Shown here piece by piece: positions 48,201 through 58,865 of a stretch of DNA of 64,000 bases (position 1 is the first letter of the stretch; every line of letters begins with the position of its first letter). The DNA is from Ophiodon elongatus (lineage: Eukaryota > Chordata > Actinopteri > Perciformes > Hexagrammidae), in assembly GCA_016806645.1 (NCBI GenBank), contig JACSYO010001363.1, positions 1 through 64,000 on the forward strand, written 5' to 3'. The translations under genes were made by a program, and so were the position numbers. Below the pieces are notes generated by a model that was given only the letters and a program-made list of their open reading frames with translations, was not told where the DNA came from and made no database searches.

Positions 48201-49597
48201 TGGAAAGGATATAGTTCACAGCAGACATTTTGACTTGCCATAGTGGCAAATGACAGACGTTACTAATACCATTACCATTAACACATAGCAGTGGTGTCCC
48301 AGTAAGCCATGACAGTGTGACAGTGAACCAGTGTGAACAATAGCAGGACCCTGAAACTGAACCAGCTAAACCTTCAGACCTATGCTTTTCATAGACATGT
48401 GACATGTCCAAATGTCTTCCTATTGCCTGCAACTCTCAAGCAGTGTTCTTAATGCAGCATACAGGCTGTCTGATGACCTGCAGACATCCTTGCAGAATGA
48501 ATGCCAATGAGACTTATTGGATGCATTCCAAATAGATATGAATGATTAGATATCTTTAGGTGTGAAAACATACCCTGACATACCTTTTTTATATAGCATG
48601 ACAATTTAAATGTAACAAAGATATATAGCAAGGAGCTTCCATTCGAAAACAAATCCAGGATGGAGCTGTCTGCAGGAGATAAAGACTGATTTTAGGTTTT
48701 CAGATTGCAAGCAAACCCTGTGATTGCTTGAAGTCATTGTTTTGCATTGTAACCATTACCACATGACAAACACATCCATTCATATCGGTAATGGGCTGCA
48801 TTTGTTTACCCACTTTCTCATTACTTTGTGCAAATAGCTGCTGACAGGGATGGAATTACAATGTATGCATATAGATAGCCAACACACCTTTGTGTTGCTC
48901 CCAAGAGAACAGTCTTTGAGGATATATGAAGGTGTGCAGTGAAATGGGATAATGGGATAATGGGAAAAGAACCCTTGGGAGGGGAACCAGAATGATACAC
49001 CTCAGTTTTAACATTATAGACATTTAGCCAATTAGTTTGAAATGAGTACGTTCATTTGTTCACGATTTGCAACCACAGGCCCCCATTCTCCCTGTACCTA
49101 TCCAATCCTTAAGTCTCTGCAAAACGTCTTTGTAGGATAATATTTATTCTTGCTTCTATTCCTTCAAAGAATACATTTCAATTGCAAGTCCTAAAAATAT
49201 TGATATTTTAAAAAGTCTAAATATAAAGAAAAAAAAATGTTGGAGGAATACACCTTGACAAATGTTGCAAAGACAAAGACCAAAGTCATCAGTTGACAAG
49301 TATGATAATATGATAGTAAACAAATATGATAATAAATAAATATGATAATAAAGTAAACATGTAACATAGACATCTAGAAATAACTTATGGTGGAGACGGT
49401 CTGTGGTGCGTGTCATTTGATTTTGTTGACTTCCAGCATCCATCATAGAGGGTTGAACCTCTCGGGAGCATGCATGTGTTCACTGAATACAATTTGTCCT
49501 TTGCATTTTCATATTTCTTTTGTTCATGGTGACATTAGAAAAAAAAGTATCCAGTCTCCAGTCTCCAGGATACTCCAGAAGAAAGGTTGGGGTAACA
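48201..49597. other. Intergenic, nothing recognised
   Basis: No gene is supported. Confidence 0.5.
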
Positions 49598-49705
49598 CAA
49601 TAATAAGGGATCATCCTCTGAGGAACATAAATACCCGCCCCAAAATTTCATGGCAATCTGACTTGTAGTTCTTGAGATATTGCGCTCTGGACAGAAAAAT
49701 CTAAT
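49598..49705 (-). repeat. Dispersed family C fragment (minus orientation)
   Basis: gggatcatcctctgaggaac, aaaatttcatggcaatctg and tcttgagatattgcgctctg match, inverted, a well-known percomorph repeat. A plus copy is at 52070-52180. Confidence 0.65.
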
Positions 49706-52069
49706 AATTAACTGTGTAGTAGCCAAAGTCTAATATAATTTATTCCTCCACTGTATTTCTGCTGCACATGCTCGGTAGTGCACCAAATATGTATCAATCT
49801 GCCTCTGATTAAAATGCCCCAACAAAAAGGATTTCCTCCAGTTTGAGTAACGTTTGATATCATCTACAGTCTCCACCTGTTTTAGGAGATTGCTGAGCCT
49901 GTTTAAACAATTAAACTACCAGGATATATTTGAGAGAAGATTTACATCTTTAGTAGGAGCCAATAGTGTTGTGGAAAGGAATTCTAAAACCCAGAAATGA
50001 TTTACCATTTTTTCACCTCCCATTGGATTTTTGTGGAGGGAACCAGTGCAATGCTGACTTTCCCATTGGACGACAAAAATCCGTCATTCCTGCAGCCCTC
50101 TATGGGCTTGGAGCTGAGAGCCTCAGACAGGGTAGAGGACGGTGACCCTGAGGGCTAAAAAAACCCTGCAAATTAAGAAACATGCAACTAGACTAAATGA
50201 AAGCAAATGAAGCAAACAACTTTATCAATTTGATAACACAATAACACAGCAGCCGCTGGGTGTGGAGAATAACGGAGTTCTAATTAATTATTATCCTAGT
50301 AATATGGACCATGGATGCACACAGGCTAATGCTTCCAAACAAAAGACAGAAAATACTGTCTGTGTCATTGAAACATTCATTTTTGTATTACAGTGCCAGG
50401 AGTGTCTGATGTAATTGTATTGCTGTTTGCATCTCAGGTCCTTACTATATGCAGAGGAACTAGTGATTAATTTTTCCATATAGGACGAGGTGGTACATTA
50501 CTTTTGTTGCAGTGACTTTACATTAATTATATGGTGAGTTTTTCCCTATAGCTTTATGCTAGAATCGACTAAAAGCTAATAACTAAAACAAATAACTAAA
50601 AACTTTCACACCAACTACAAAACTTTTAGGTCTCATCACGTTTTAATGAATAAATGCAACAAATGCTGACAAACCAAAGCCAATGCAAGATTAGTGGAAA
50701 TACAAGATTATGGGTACCATAATGAGGCTCCTTCTCCAGGAACAAACTGGAGAAACTTATCCATATCAGACAGAATTGTCAACTCAAACTAGGTGGAGTG
50801 GGCAGATTCAAAGGTTCGGACCCAGGCGGAACCTTGAGTAATACTCATTATTGCGCCTTATGATCACTATATAGGCCTACCTATTTTTACACTTAAATAA
50901 AGTCGTGGAAATGGGATAAAATATTATTGAAAAGTTTTGAAAATTCGCTGGTAAAAATGCGTGGGAACCCTGTTCCAATATTTACCAAGACATTAGAATA
51001 TAAAAGGGTTTAATTGGAGATCAAATCTGTCCGGTACATTGTGGAGGTGGTGTTATTTACGGTCAGAAGGCCCTACTGTAGCTGAGTGACTTGAAAGTTG
51101 TTATGCAAATCAATCTTTACTCATTTCTCTGAGCCACTGCATAAGGCTGCTTGGTGACATTCTGCATCTTATTACTGACACACCGGTAACCTACATCATT
51201 TGTCAGGGAAGAAATAATTACTTGTTGCCATTTCCATCAATTTCCATTCCTTTAGGGCTTCCAGCAAAGAAAATGGACTAACTGACACAATATATGCATG
51301 GCCCTGTACCTGTGTACCATTGTTATATTGGAACAACAAACGTTCCTCCTCACCTCCCACCCTGATGTTCGTACACTGAATTATAATTCAGCCTGCTCTG
51401 TCTGTGTCTTTGAAGCCAGCAGATTTGCAGTTGAAAGCTGTCTGTCTGTCAGTTGAGGCCTGTTTTCACAAACCCTGAGCAGCATAATCCAATCAGAGCC
51501 CCAGCTCTTCAGCCTGCAGCACATTTATTACCATGGAGACTCTGTCTGACCCTGCCATCTATAGTCTGACTCTTGTGACCCAGACCTGAGAGACACGTCT
51601 GTCACATGCCAGACCTTTAATCACGACATGCTCTTGAGTTGCATTGTTTTTTCTGCTGAATTGTTGAGTTTCTTTATCTAGTTTTATTTGGTATGAACTC
51701 ACTTTTATTTGATCTATTTGACTCTACATGACGTGGGTGTAATCAAAGTGAAAAATGAAAACTCAACATCCTCTCAAAGGCCAGTTTTGGTAGGCAGCAA
51801 TGAAATGGGACCATATTTCATGCAACATAACCACTGGGATATAATAATTAAATGTATCTCATTCTCTTGTTGTAAGTGAAGAGAGATGTTCCTTTCTTCA
51901 ACTTTTCTCCTCGTTTTGATTTCATTATCTCCATCTGACCTCAGGTCCATTCAGGTCCCATTTCCTTGGGATGTATCCTGACCTTGGACCAGTGGCTGAC
52001 ATGCATTCGTTCTGCTGCTAGCGTGGCTAAAAGCACAGATCCATGAATGAATGGCAATGTCAGTCAGTC
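49706..52069. other. Intergenic, nothing recognised
   Basis: About 2.4 kb without a supported gene or identified repeat. Confidence 0.5.
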
Positions 52070-52180
52070 GGTTGGTCGGTCCACCACTTTGATCCAGACT
52101 GAAATATCTGAACTGTCGGATTGATTGTCATGAAATTTGGTGGAGCCACTTATGTTCCCCACTGACTTTAGTGATGTGCT
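52070..52180 (+). repeat. Dispersed family C fragment (plus orientation)
   Basis: ggtcggtccaccactttgat, ccagactgaaatatctgaac and gattgtcatgaaatttggtg form the standard opening of this fish repeat. The copy stops where the minus-strand LINE tail begins, which suggests the LINE inserted into it. Confidence 0.7.
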
Positions 52181-52425
52181 GGCTTTAGAAAAATAAACTA
52201 AAAATAAACGTTATTAATCCCCAGTGGGGAAACAGATTTGCCACCAAAAACCTCATACAGACAACAATAGACACAGTCCACAGTGCAGATAAAACAGACA
52301 AAAACACATCGCGAAGAATAAATAAATAACACCAGAAAAAGCCATATGAAACATGATTAAACGACATCAATCTAAAAACCATATCTAAAGGTGTTCATTA
52401 AAAAGTCGAACTGCTGCTGGAACGA

Positions 52426-52506
52426 AAAGACCTTCTGAGTGGTTCAGTAGAACACTGAGGCATCCTGAGTCTCTCACTGAAAGACCTTCTGATTGGTTCA
52501 GTAGAA
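52426..52506 (-). repeat. 54-bp minisatellite, part 1 (left of hAT)
   Basis: About one and a half units of gaccttctgagtggttcagt, agaacactgaggcatcctga and gtctctcactgaaa. The array is cut at the target site CAGTAGAA (52499-52506). Confidence 0.85.
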
Positions 52507-52794
52507 CAGTGTTTTTCAACCAGTGTGCCACGGCACACCGGTGTGCCGTGAGAGATCGTCAGGTGTGCCGTGGGAAAATGTCCAATTTCACTTAATTAGT
52601 CCAAAAGAAATATTATTTAGTTGACGCAAATAATTTGCCATCGTTGAGCGTCTGAGCCTGCAATAAGTGGCTGGCCTAGTGATTAAATACTCTTCCATGC
52701 CAGTGGGTGGCAGTAGGTAGCGCAATAATTACCGTGTTAATTTAAGATAGTAGAATTAAACAATACGCGGGAGAGTTTGTGGTGAAGAACGGCG

Positions 52795-52929
52795 ATGGAG
52801 AAATATTTTAAAAAGAAAGATGCAGACTCTGAACTGGGTCCTGGGCAACCGTCTAACCCAGAGGAAAAGCCCAGAACGAGTGGTGATAAAAAAAAAAGAA
52901 AAAACTGTGAGCTAGAGGCAGTACAGTGA
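52795..52929 (+). pseudogene. Transposase N-terminal segment, out of frame with the main ORF
   Basis: ATG at 52795 opens MEKYFKKKDADSELGPGQPS, then a lysine-rich stretch, and stops at TGA 52927-52929. The start resembles the usual N terminus of Charlie-type transposases (MEKYFKRK-like). The main frame differs by one base and has its own TAG at 52913-52915. A small indel or point change between about 52880 and 52930 therefore separates start and body. The nearby A homopolymer (52888-52897) could also hide an assembly error. Confidence 0.7.
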
Positions 52930-52990
52930 AAGTTATCTGTCTTTTGGATTCACTTTCACCGGAGATCTGACTGCACCGATTCCGTTATGC

Positions 52991-54661
52991 TTGGTGTGTG
53001 GGGAAAAACTGTCAAACAGCGCCATGGTCCCAAGCAAGCTGAAAAGTCATCTTGAGACGAAACACCCTGCACTTACCAACAAGAACAGGGACTATTTTGT
53101 TCGCCTGCGCACACAAACTGAAAAACAGGTAACTTTCATAAGGAAATCTACAAATGTGTCGGAAAAAGCTCTCAAAGCTAGCTACTTAGTAGCTGAACTG
53201 GTGGCCAAATCCAAAAGCCCACACACTGTGGCCGAGACATTGATATTACCTGCCTGCAAAGCCATTGTGAACGAGATGCTCAGCCCTGATGCGGTTAACA
53301 AAGTAGCTAAAGTCCCGCTCTCAGATAACACAATTACCAGACGTATTGGTGACATGTCTGCAGACATCGAAAGCGTTGTTTTGGAAAAGATACGCATCAG
53401 TGGGAAATTTGCACTGCAACTTGATGAGTCCACTGACATCAGTGGACATGCTCAACTCTTGGCCAATGTGCGTTTTGTGGATGGAGACGCCATCAGAGAC
53501 AACTTCCTATTTTGCAAGACATTGCCAGAAAAAACAACAGGAGAGGAAATTTTTCTGGTCACATCGGAATATCTTGAACAAGGAGGACTTCAGTGGGAAA
53601 ACTGCACGAGTGTCTGCACTGATGGAGCAGCAGCCATGGTCGGGCGCATCAAAGGCTTCGTTAGCAGAGTGAAAGCGACACACCCAGATGTTCTTGTTAC
53701 GCACTGTTTTTTGCACCGCGAGGCGCTCGTCGCCAAGACTTTACCAGCAGACCTGGGTCCTGTGTTGAATGATGTCGTGCACATGGTTAACTTTGTAAAG
53801 ACAAGACCTCTGAAAAGCCGCATATTTGCATCTTTATGTGAGGAAATGGGAGCGGACCATAAAGCCCTATTGCTCCACACAGAAGTCCGATGGTTTGTGC
53901 TGGCCCGTGTGTTTGAACTGCGGGAGGAACTAAAAGTGTTTTTGACTGATGAGAGGTGCGATGATGCAAAGCTGCTCGCAAGTGATGAGTGGTGTGCAAG
54001 GCTGGCATACATGGCGGATATATTTCAACACCTGAATGAACTGAACACACGAATGCAAGGCCGAAATGAAAACCTGCTCACAAGCACAGACAAAATAAAT
54101 GGATTCCGTTCAAAAGTGCACCTCTGGCAACAACATGTTGAAAGTTCCAATCTTGACATGTTCCCCCTCACCCAGAAATGGCAAGGAGATGTCAACACTG
54201 CTGCACTGTGTGAGATAATGGGTAGACACTTAAAAACTCTTGAGGAGAAGTTGTCATTTTATTTCCCCTCAACCTCCACTGAATACCTTGACTGGGTTAG
54301 GGACCCATATAGCTCAGCAACAGTTTTTGCAAAGGACATGACTTTGCACGAGCAGGAGGAACTAACTGAACTGAGACAAGACCGTGGTTTAAAGCTGAGC
54401 TTTGCTGATCTACCTTTGGACAGTTTTTGGTTGACTGTTGCCAAGGACTTCCCCATTTCGGCAAACAGAGCAATTTCAACATTGCTCCCATTTTCCACAA
54501 CATATCTGTGTGAGATGAGCTTTTCAAGCATGGCTGCTATAAAAACTAAACACAGAGAGAGACTGAGAGCTGTTGAAGAAGAGCTTCGTGTGTGCCTTTC
54601 TTCAGTTTCTGCCAGGATATCAGCTCTGTGTTCATCCAAACAGGCCCAGGTTTCACACTGA
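52991..54661 (+). CDS. hAT-Charlie-type transposase (BED finger, RNase-H-like core, C-terminal dimerisation region)
   Basis: The protein would cut and rejoin the element's ends. The frame is open from just after TAG 52913-52915 to TGA at 54661. The span given starts at a TTG with 556 codons, because the natural ATG (52795) is in another frame. Counting from that codon: a BED finger with CxxC at its very start (first Cys codon 52988) and H20/H25; the first catalytic Asp D145 in LDEST; the second, D211, in CTDGAAAM; the conserved CFLHRE block after it; and the catalytic Glu E508 in YLCEMSFSSM, within the C-terminal hAT dimerisation region. All three DDE residues are kept. Relatives include host genes derived from such transposases (ZBED5, ZBED8 and FAM200 groups). 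Complete ends and a TSD argue for a transposon, not a domesticated gene. Confidence 0.92.
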   Translation: MVCGEKLSNSAMVPSKLKSHLETKHPALTNKNRDYFVRLRTQTEKQVTFIRKSTNVSEKALKASYLVAELVAKSKSPHTVAETLILPACKAIVNEMLSPDAVNKVAKVPLSDNTITRRIGDMSADIESVVLEKIRISGKFALQLDESTDISGHAQLLANVRFVDGDAIRDNFLFCKTLPEKTTGEEIFLVTSEYLEQGGLQWENCTSVCTDGAAAMVGRIKGFVSRVKATHPDVLVTHCFLHREALVAKTLPADLGPVLNDVVHMVNFVKTRPLKSRIFASLCEEMGADHKALLLHTEVRWFVLARVFELREELKVFLTDERCDDAKLLASDEWCARLAYMADIFQHLNELNTRMQGRNENLLTSTDKINGFRSKVHLWQQHVESSNLDMFPLTQKWQGDVNTAALCEIMGRHLKTLEEKLSFYFPSTSTEYLDWVRDPYSSATVFAKDMTLHEQEELTELRQDRGLKLSFADLPLDSFWLTVAKDFPISANRAISTLLPFSTTYLCEMSFSSMAAIKTKHRERLRAVEEELRVCLSSVSARISALCSSKQAQVSH

Positions 54662-54816
54662 GTAAGTATCAACAAATTAAGAGACTTAAATTGTCAGCAT
54701 ATATGCTGTATTATGCTACAATGTGACATTTTGTAACTTTTTTGGTTGTTGGTGTGCCGCGGGATTTTTTTATTGTAAAAAATGTGCCGCGGCTCAAAAA
54801 AGGTTGAAAAACACTG

Positions 54817-55130
54817 CAGTAGAACACTGAGGCCTCCTGAGTCTCACTGAAAGATCTTCTGAGTGGTTCAGTAGAACACTGAGGCCTCCTGAGTCTCTCA
54901 CTGAAAGACCTTCTGAGTGGTTCAGTAGAACATTAAGGCCTCCTGAGTCTCTCACTGAAAGACCTTCTGAGTGGTTCAGTAGAACATTAAGGCCTCCTGA
55001 GTCTCTCACTGAAAGACCTTCTGAGTGGTTCAGTAGAATACTGAGGCATCCTGAGTCTCTCACTGAAAGACCTTCTGAGTGGTTCACTACTAGAACACTG
55101 AGACCTCCTGAGTCTCTCACTGAATGAGCT
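54817..55130 (-). repeat. 54-bp minisatellite, part 2 (right of hAT), about six units
   Basis: The unit of 54 bp is cagtagaacactgaggcctc, ctgagtctctcactgaaaga and ccttctgagtggtt. On the minus strand it encodes an 18-residue repeat with FSERLRRPQCSTEPLRRS. The 54-bp length keeps frame. Variants include acattaagg and atactgagg units. The first unit is 4 bp shorter. Confidence 0.9.
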
Positions 55131-55290
55131 GCTGAGTCCATTAAGAACAACATGTAGTGGATGGCCTTCAAAAGAAGAAATCGTTTTTAACTTGGCCCTT
55201 GTTCTTTTATCTACAGTGACCTCTAGTGAGTCCGGGGTCGGGCCGATCACTGAGCCAGCCTTTTTGATCATGTTTTTATCATCTGCAGTG

Positions 55291-57182
55291 ATGCAGGCCC
55301 CTCAGCAGGGATGAGGTTAAAATATTTGGTTTTGAGTAAAACATTTTGACAACTATAGGTTGGATTGCTGATATTCAATGTCCCTAAAGGATGAATTATT
55401 ACAACTGTGATGATCCTCTGACGTTCTATCGTTTCTATCGTTCAATTCAGAACAATATATGATCCCACTATATAAGTAAGTCACAATTAACTGACTTAAT
55501 ATGAACTGACTTATTTTGTGCAGGACCAAGACTCTTCTGGAAGTCCCTGCATATTCCAACTGGATTAGAATCAGGCCAAGGGGAGACAAATCTACCAGAG
55601 CTACTTGGAAATAGACTCAGACCTTCTCCCAAAGGTCAGGTCATCGACTCATGAATTCTTGAGTCAGTGTTCACTAATTCGCAGTGCGAGGCTCTTTACT
55701 GTGATATTTTTCTGGATTGTGTGTCGATGATCAAAGTTAATTGTTTGTTTTTTGTAAAACCAGATGTTCTTTGAGTAAATATCTTCCTTCACCCTCATAC
55801 TATTACCTTGTCTTACCTGGACAGTACATCAGTTAATTTATAAATCAGTTTCTCATCCCGAGTTATCTTCAATTTGTGATAAAAAAGATTCTCGCATGTC
55901 TCCACGGTGCACTTCGGACTCCTCCTTGCTCATATGTGAATGTTTATGTGGAAGTGTTTTAATTAGTAAGGTTTTAGTGAAGATGCATGTGTTTGGGAAC
56001 ATGTGAGCATATGACTGGATAATCGAGACTTAGAGATATAGCACATAGCAGTTATTAACGCGGCCCCCATTTACATCAATTCATCCGGACATCCATTTTT
56101 GGATTCTTTGTTCACCGTGGAATCATACAAGATGAAAAAAGTTTCCTTCAAGGTAACACTGGGTGAGTAATTGATATACAAATGGTCATTGTGTGGGTGA
56201 AGTATTCATTTCAGGTTACCGCTGTGATAACTACAGAAATGTGGGCAGTCAAGGTCCTGCAGTAAATAACCTCATTAGAGGTAATCTATGCCACTTTATC
56301 AGCCTGTAATCTGGTTTGCTCCGAGGCAAATGGAGAAGTGTGGAGATGGCCACGTTCCAGCTGTTCGCCCTCAGCTTTCACTTATCAGCGTTGTGTGATG
56401 TATTGAGAACAGGGCTTCTTCAGCCCTTCTCTCCTTATCATGACGAGGGCCCGCTGCAGTCTGGTCTCCTGGGCTGAGCTCCACCCTGAGTGCCTGCAAA
56501 CCCCCTAATCTGGCCCACCAGCCCCCTTTGGTGATTTCCAGTGGCCCAAGATTCTGTTTCATCTTCCAGCTCCCTCCCATCACACATCCCCACACCCCAT
56601 ATAGAGCTACCCTCTAAAAGTGAAAGCATAGCATATTGATATATGGCTGCAGTCATCATGAATATTTTCAAAGTAGATGAACAAGGGTTATTCTCTTCAT
56701 AATCTTTTAACCATAATCACAATCTCTCTGTTATAACATTATATGCAGTTTTTTTCTCTCACTCCAGACCTGCAGATGGCCACCCGTATCTCTGGTTTGT
56801 TCAGCAATTAAAATAGGTGCTCATTACTGGGTGTGACCAGATCAGATAACTTACAGAAATAACAACTCTTGGCTTATTACGTTCCCATACAACCGACCAA
56901 ACTGCATTCTCAATTACGTTTGGAGGAAAATGTTTTAAACAAGTAGTTGACGTTATCAATTCAAACAACAACAAAAAACGCACCAAAACTACCTAGTTAT
57001 GTTCAGTAAAACGTCATGGGTTGGCTTAAAATAATTACGTTTATTACATTGTTTAGATTACGGATATGAATTAAAATAAATAAATGTTCACGTTTGGTTT
57101 TACACGGGACATTAACATTAGTCCACTGGGGGAAAATCTCTGCACATGGACTAGAAAAGACGTGTCACGAGAAACGTCTTTT
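55291..57182. other. Intergenic; one arm of a long-TIR element near 56865-56945
   Basis: No gene is supported. At 56875-56940 attacgttcccatacaacc, aactgcattctcaattacg and tttggagg match the arms of the 22496-22869 element, without a second arm nearby. Confidence 0.5.
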
Positions 57183-57194
57183 AGGATGCGGTTG

Positions 57195-57860
57195 ATTGCT
57201 CCCTCCGCGTGGGGACGCAGTGCCTACCGCAAGCGAAGGAGTTCAAGTATCTCGGGGTCTTGTTCACGAGTGAGGGTAAGATGGAGCGGGAGATCGACCG
57301 ACGGATCGGTGCGGCTGCAGCAGTAAAACAGGCGCTGCACCGGACCGTCTTGGTGAAGAGGGAGCTGAGCCGGAAGACAAAGCTCTCAATTTACCGGGCG
57401 GTCTACGTTCCGACCCTCACCTATGGTCACGAACTCTGGGTCGTGACCGAAAGAACGAGGTCTCGGATACAAGCGGCCGAAATGAGTTTTCTCCGTAGGG
57501 TGGCCAGGCTCAGCCTTAGAGATAGGGTAAGGAGCTCGAACATCAGGAGGGAACTTGGAGTTGAGGCGCTACTCCTTCGTATCGAAAGGAGTCAGCTGAG
57601 GTGGTTCGGGCATCTAATCAGGATGCCTCCTGGACGCCTCCCGTTAGAGGTTTTCCAGGCACGCCCAACTGGTAGGAGGCCCCGGGGAAGACCCAGGACA
57701 CGCTGGAGGGATTATATCTCCCAGCTTGCCTGGGAACGCCTCGGGATCCCCCAGAATGGGCTGGAACGTGTTGCGGGTGAGAGGGAAGCCTGGGTCGGCC
57801 TGCTAGGCCTGCTGCCACCGCGACCCGACCCCGGATAAGCGGAGGAAAATGGATGGATGG
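57195..57860 (+). mobile_element. RTE/Rex3-like LINE, 5'-truncated, with 12-bp target-site duplication
   Basis: The insertion is flanked by AGGATGCGGTTG at 57183-57194 and 57861-57872. It ends in ccccggataagcggagg and a GGAT/GATG-type short tail (ggatggatgg), as in Rex3/RTE elements, instead of poly(A). Only the last 666 bp are present, a typical outcome of incomplete reverse transcription. High coding quality and the exact duplication suggest a fairly recent insertion. The RTE/Rex3 label is from the tail and protein style, not a search. Confidence 0.88.
57209..57838 (+). pseudogene. LINE ORF2 C-terminal fragment (end of reverse transcriptase and beyond)
   Basis: The 209-codon open frame begins inside the element and ends at TAA. 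Blocks are EFKYLGVLFTSEGKMEREID, YVPTLTYGHELWVVTER, LRWFGHLIRMPPGRLPLEVF and RPRGRPRTRWRDYISQLAWE. These are characteristic of the C-terminal part of RTE/Rex3-type ORF2 in fish. The endonuclease and reverse-transcriptase catalytic domains are missing, so it cannot act alone. No internal stops are seen. A diverged copy is at 43010-43577. Confidence 0.85.
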
Positions 57861-57872
57861 AGGATGCGGTTG

Positions 57873-58791
57873 CTTTTGATGGAGATGTCATTTTTGGGAG
57901 ACCATGCTGGAAAAATGTGAACTGCTTAGTACTTACTGCAGATGTCACGCCAACTGAAAATGAAATAGGTGGGATGAATATGTCACCAATATTATTGAAA
58001 CCACCTCTGGAAGTGAAGAAATGAGCAAAAAGGCACAAAGTCCCTCAACAGACCATCTGACTTTAACCCAAGAGATTGCTGTTCATTTCTTGTTTCCTAC
58101 TGACAGGCAACAGGTGGTTTTTATTGTAACCATGACAACAAAGTTTCCCCAAAGCTTACGAAGTAATCCAAACCATGTTGTCATATCAGATTCATGTGTT
58201 ATTCTGGGGAGCATGGGGTTATTTCATTGGGAGGACGTGGAGCTAACATGTTTCATTCATTGGCTACATTGTAAGACAGTAAGAAGGGTAGGTCAAAGTT
58301 GAACCAGAAATAACATCAGTAAGATTTAATTGATGTTTATGGACAGTTTGAGTTATAACTTTAACATGTCAACAGATATCATTCATGAAGTTGGTGAGTT
58401 ATGTTCTATAGTAACGCAGACCCTTAATAATATCACATTGGAACACCTTAAAATATTCACTTTCGTCCAATAGTGTTCATTGGAATGTTCTGGATAAGTA
58501 GTAAGTGAGTAATGTTTTGATATATTCTAAATTATATCTCAGTTTGTTGTTGTGATTAGCTGCATCCGTTTGCCCAAAATATGACCTTTTATTTCAACAT
58601 TATTGTAGTTGCTTTTGGGTACTGTATGTGAAGCACTCTGCAAACATTGTTTTTAGAAAAGTGCTCTATCAATAAAAGGTTATTTTAAAACAGTAACGCG
58701 GGAAACTTCTCTCTGGTTTGGTAGTCTAAACACACAACACTGGCCAGACTAGAGCCAGGCATGAGACATGACAGACACCTCACCGACTCTC
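57873..58791. other. Intergenic, nothing recognised
   Basis: No gene or repeat family is supported. Confidence 0.5.
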
Positions 58792-58828
58792 TGCACGCAC
58801 GCACACACACGCACGCACGCACGCGCGC

Positions 58829-58861
<33 letters not shown>

Positions 58862-58865
58862 CACG
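58792..58865. repeat. 74-bp alternating purine-pyrimidine tract (GC/AC)
   Basis: GCAC, CACA and a central CGCGCGCGCG run alternate without a break. It is a strong Z-DNA-type sequence and a probable microsatellite. Confidence 0.95.

Larger units (their letters stand above)
52507..54816 (+). mobile_element. hAT-Charlie-type DNA transposon, 2310 bp, complete with 8-bp target-site duplication
   Basis: The terminal inverted repeats are CAGTGTTTTTCAACC on the left and GGTTGAAAAACACTG on the right, a perfect 15-bp match. The exact 8-bp duplication CAGTAGAA lies at 52499-52506 and 54817-54824. Subterminal GTGTGCCRYG repeats occur at both ends (52523-52575 and 54751-54792), including a GTGTGCC/GGCACAC palindrome at 52523-52538; these are plausible transposase-binding sites. 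The element carries one transposase ORF that is open except for a frame break near its N terminus. It looks recent. Confidence 0.95.
52190..55290 (-). mobile_element. Minus-strand LINE remnant (Rex1/CR1-like) with coding minisatellite, interrupted by hAT
   Basis: At 55271-55130 (minus) the frame reads MIKKAGSVIGPTPDSLEVTV and later FSERLRR, matching the C-terminal end of a fish LINE ORF ('...KKASSVLGCPLDS...FSERL...RCxKERYRRSF...'). Downstream on the minus strand lie 18-residue repeats and, at 52192-52220, the tail ccccactggggattaataac g. The copy is 5'-truncated or decayed above about 55290. The hAT element at 52507-54816 splits it. Confidence 0.75.

Noticed and set aside
53182..54675. Other frames overlapping the transposase, up to 140 codons
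   Set aside because: They are shadows of the transposase reading frame.
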